From contig CAMZLL010000181.1 in the NCBI GenBank assembly GCA_947311505.1, positions 1-33,608 of the forward strand: a DNA stretch of 33,608 bases. The letters are read 5' to 3'. Position 1 is the first letter of the stretch; the number at the start of each line of letters is the position of its first letter. Below the pieces are notes generated by a model that had not been told where the DNA came from, did not search any database, and saw only the letters and a list, made by a program, of their open reading frames with translations. The position numbers and the translations under genes were made by a program. Of this stretch, positions 32,103-33,608 are shown in pieces. The DNA is from an uncultured Cryomorphaceae bacterium. GTDB lineage: Bacteria; Bacteroidota; Bacteroidia; Flavobacteriales_D; Parvicellaceae.

Positions 32103-33446
32103 ATGTTCGAGAAAATCTTAATTGCGAATAGAGGCGAAATCGCTTTAAGAATTATTCGTACTTGTAAAGAAATGGGCATAAAAACGGTAGCTGTTTACAG
32201 TACCGCAGACAAAGAAAGTTTACACGTAAGGTTTGCAGACGAAGCCGTTTGTATAGGACCACCTCCAAGTTCAGATTCTTATTTAAAAATAGCAAATATC
32301 ATAGCTGCAGCGGAGATTACCAACGCTGATGCAATTCACCCTGGATATGGTTTTTTAAGTGAAAATGCTGGTTTTTCAAGAATTTGCCAAGAAAATGACA
32401 TCAAATTTATTGGTGCATTACCTGAGCAAATAGACGGAATGGGAGACAAGGCCTCCGCTAAAGAAACCATGAAGAAAGCAAAAGTTCCTACCGTACCTGG
32501 TTCTGATGGTCTTCTAAAAGATTATACTGATTGTCATAAAACCGCTCAAAAAATAGGATATCCGGTAATGCTAAAAGCCACTGCTGGAGGTGGAGGTAGA
32601 GGTATGCGTTTATGTTGGAACGATGAACAACTTGAAGAAGGGTGGCACAGCGCAAGACAAGAATCTGCTGCTGCATTTGGTAATGACGGCATGTACATGG
32701 AAAAATACATAGAAGAACCTAGACACATTGAGATTCAGATTGCAGCAGATCAATATGGGAATGTTTGTCACCTTTCAGAAAGAGATTGTTCTATTCAAAG
32801 AAGACATCAAAAATTGGTAGAAGAAGTTCCTTCTCCATTTATGACAGACAAACTTCGTGAAAAAATGGGAATAGCAGCTAAAAAAGCTGCAACTGCTGTA
32901 AACTATGAGGGTGTTGGCACTGTAGAGTTTTTAGTAGATAAGAACAGAAATTTCTACTTTATGGAGATGAATACCCGTATTCAAGTAGAACATACCATTA
33001 CCGAAGAGGTAATCAATAGAGATTTGATAAAAGAACAAATTCGCATAGCAGCTGGTAAAAGAATATCAGGAGACGATTATTTGCCAAAGCGACACAGTAT
33101 GCAATGTAGAATAAATGCAGAAGATCCTTTCAAGGATTTCAGACCTTCACCAGGTACAATTACCAATTATCATAAACCAGGTGGTCATGGTGTTAGAATA
33201 GATACCCATGCGTATGCAGGATATAAAATTCCTCCACACTACGACTCTATGATCTCTAAATTGATAACTGTAGCTGAAACAAGAGAAGAATGTATTACCA
33301 AGATGAAAAGAGCATTAGATGAATACATCATTGAAGGAGTGAAAACGACCATACCATTTCACAAACAATTGATGTGTGATCCTGATTTTGTTTCGGGTAA
33401 CTTTACTACCAAGTTTATGGAGACTTTCGAAATAAAAGAAGAGTAG
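32103..33446 (+). CDS. accC: Biotin carboxylase of acetyl-CoA carboxylase
   Basis: AccC carboxylates the biotin on AccB using ATP and bicarbonate. The ATP-grasp protein has the biotin carboxylase N-terminus [37 protein letters not shown], the glycine-rich ATP loop [29 protein letters not shown] and [16 protein letters not shown] prefer the ATG at 32103 (447 residues, like E. coli AccC) over the ATG at 32073, because homology starts at MFEKILIAN and the sequence aaaaagg lies just upstream. The ten extra codons remain possible. It is 60 bases downstream of accB. Confidence 0.96.
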   Translation: MFEKILIANRGEIALRIIRTCKEMGIKTVAVYSTADKESLHVRFADEAVCIGPPPSSDSYLKIANIIAAAEITNADAIHPGYGFLSENAGFSRICQENDIKFIGALPEQIDGMGDKASAKETMKKAKVPTVPGSDGLLKDYTDCHKTAQKIGYPVMLKATAGGGGRGMRLCWNDEQLEEGWHSARQESAAAFGNDGMYMEKYIEEPRHIEIQIAADQYGNVCHLSERDCSIQRRHQKLVEEVPSPFMTDKLREKMGIAAKKAATAVNYEGVGTVEFLVDKNRNFYFMEMNTRIQVEHTITEEVINRDLIKEQIRIAAGKRISGDDYLPKRHSMQCRINAEDPFKDFRPSPGTITNYHKPGGHGVRIDTHAYAGYKIPPHYDSMISKLITVAETREECITKMKRALDEYIIEGVKTTIPFHKQLMCDPDFVSGNFTTKFMETFEIKEE

Positions 33447-33608
33447 TAACTCCTTTATTTTGGTTAAAAACCATAGAATCACTCCTATCAACAAACATAT
33501 AGTGTTAAAATTTCGTTACTACTCAGCAGCGAAATTAACAAATTTATTAGATAAAAAACCAAATAACTTGTTAGCCTTCCCCAAATATGCTTTTTCTTTG
33601 TATTATCG
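33447..33608. other. Region downstream of accC, with an inverted repeat
   Basis: AATTTCG (33509-33515) and CGAAATT (33530-33536), extended by GTT/AAC outside, form a stem-loop that could act as a terminator after accC, although no long T-run follows. On the minus strand a frame open from the window edge ends with TAA at 33571-33573 (residues IIQRKSIFGEG), possibly the tail of a convergent gene; it is too short to call. Confidence 0.35.

Noticed and set aside
33571-33608. Minus-strand tail IIQRKSIFGEG-stop at the right edge
   Set aside because: Only eleven residues are visible; it may be the end of a convergent gene, but the sequence cannot support a call.
1-33608. CRISPR arrays, insertion sequences, prophage or integrase genes
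   Set aside because: No regularly spaced repeats, transposase, integrase or phage structural motifs were seen among the ORFs or gaps.

Overview
The window is AT-rich, has no rRNA or tRNA genes that I can see, and reads as chromosomal DNA of a member of Bacteroidota, most likely Flavobacteriia. The indicators are promoters of the TTTG / TAnnTTTG type, weak Shine-Dalgarno sequences, a type IX secretion (gliding-motility-type) C-terminal sorting domain, the order miaB / sigma-54 activator / lptE, and a flexirubin-type pigment cluster with darA and darB. I cannot name genus or species from the sequence alone.

Layout. (1) 1-3400, minus strand: miaB, a sigma-54-dependent activator and lptE form an operon with a recognisable promoter. 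It is followed by a compact self-complementary element at 13-98 that looks like a dispersed structured repeat. (2) 3629-6890, minus strand: ybeY, mnmG and a SAM methyltransferase. Between mnmG and the methyltransferase lie two near-consensus parS sites, which suggests an origin-proximal location. (3) 7069-10773, plus strand: a 1234-residue secreted CUB/PKD/P-domain adhesin-like protein with a type B T9SS signal. (4) 10919-24265, minus strand: a tightly packed block of overlapping or abutting genes. In transcription order they are aromatic amino acid ammonia-lyase, WG-repeat protein, FabG-like reductase, KAS, ACP, LpxL-like acyltransferase, DarA, DarB, two hotdog dehydratase-like proteins, an unknown protein, a BtrH-like protein, ABC ATPase and ABC-2 permease. 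A pentapeptide-repeat protein and a PPOX-fold protein follow. A flavin-dependent halogenase-like gene (24349-25593) is divergent from this block. (5) 25711-28443: a secreted protein of unknown function, convergent with aroA and an outer-membrane beta-barrel-like gene. (6) 28588-29281: a HIRAN-domain protein and a small unknown protein. (7) 29535-33446, plus strand: plsX, fabH, accB and accC, the core of phospholipid and fatty acid initiation.

How the genes fit together. The pigment block supplies a 4-coumarate-type starter (ammonia-lyase), ACP-based chain extension (KAS, FabG, dehydratases), dialkylresorcinol formation (DarB then DarA), a probable ester-forming acyltransferase, a possible ring-halogenating enzyme and a possible ABC exporter. 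It looks reduced relative to large flexirubin clusters: I see one ACP, one elongating KAS, no CoA/ACP ligase and no MMPL exporter. The most noteworthy items are the parS pair inside a coding operon, a secreted WG-repeat protein embedded in the pigment operon by overlapping start/stop codons, a dehydratase pair in which one partner lacks the usual catalytic histidine, and an attenuator-like pair of alternative hairpins before plsX.
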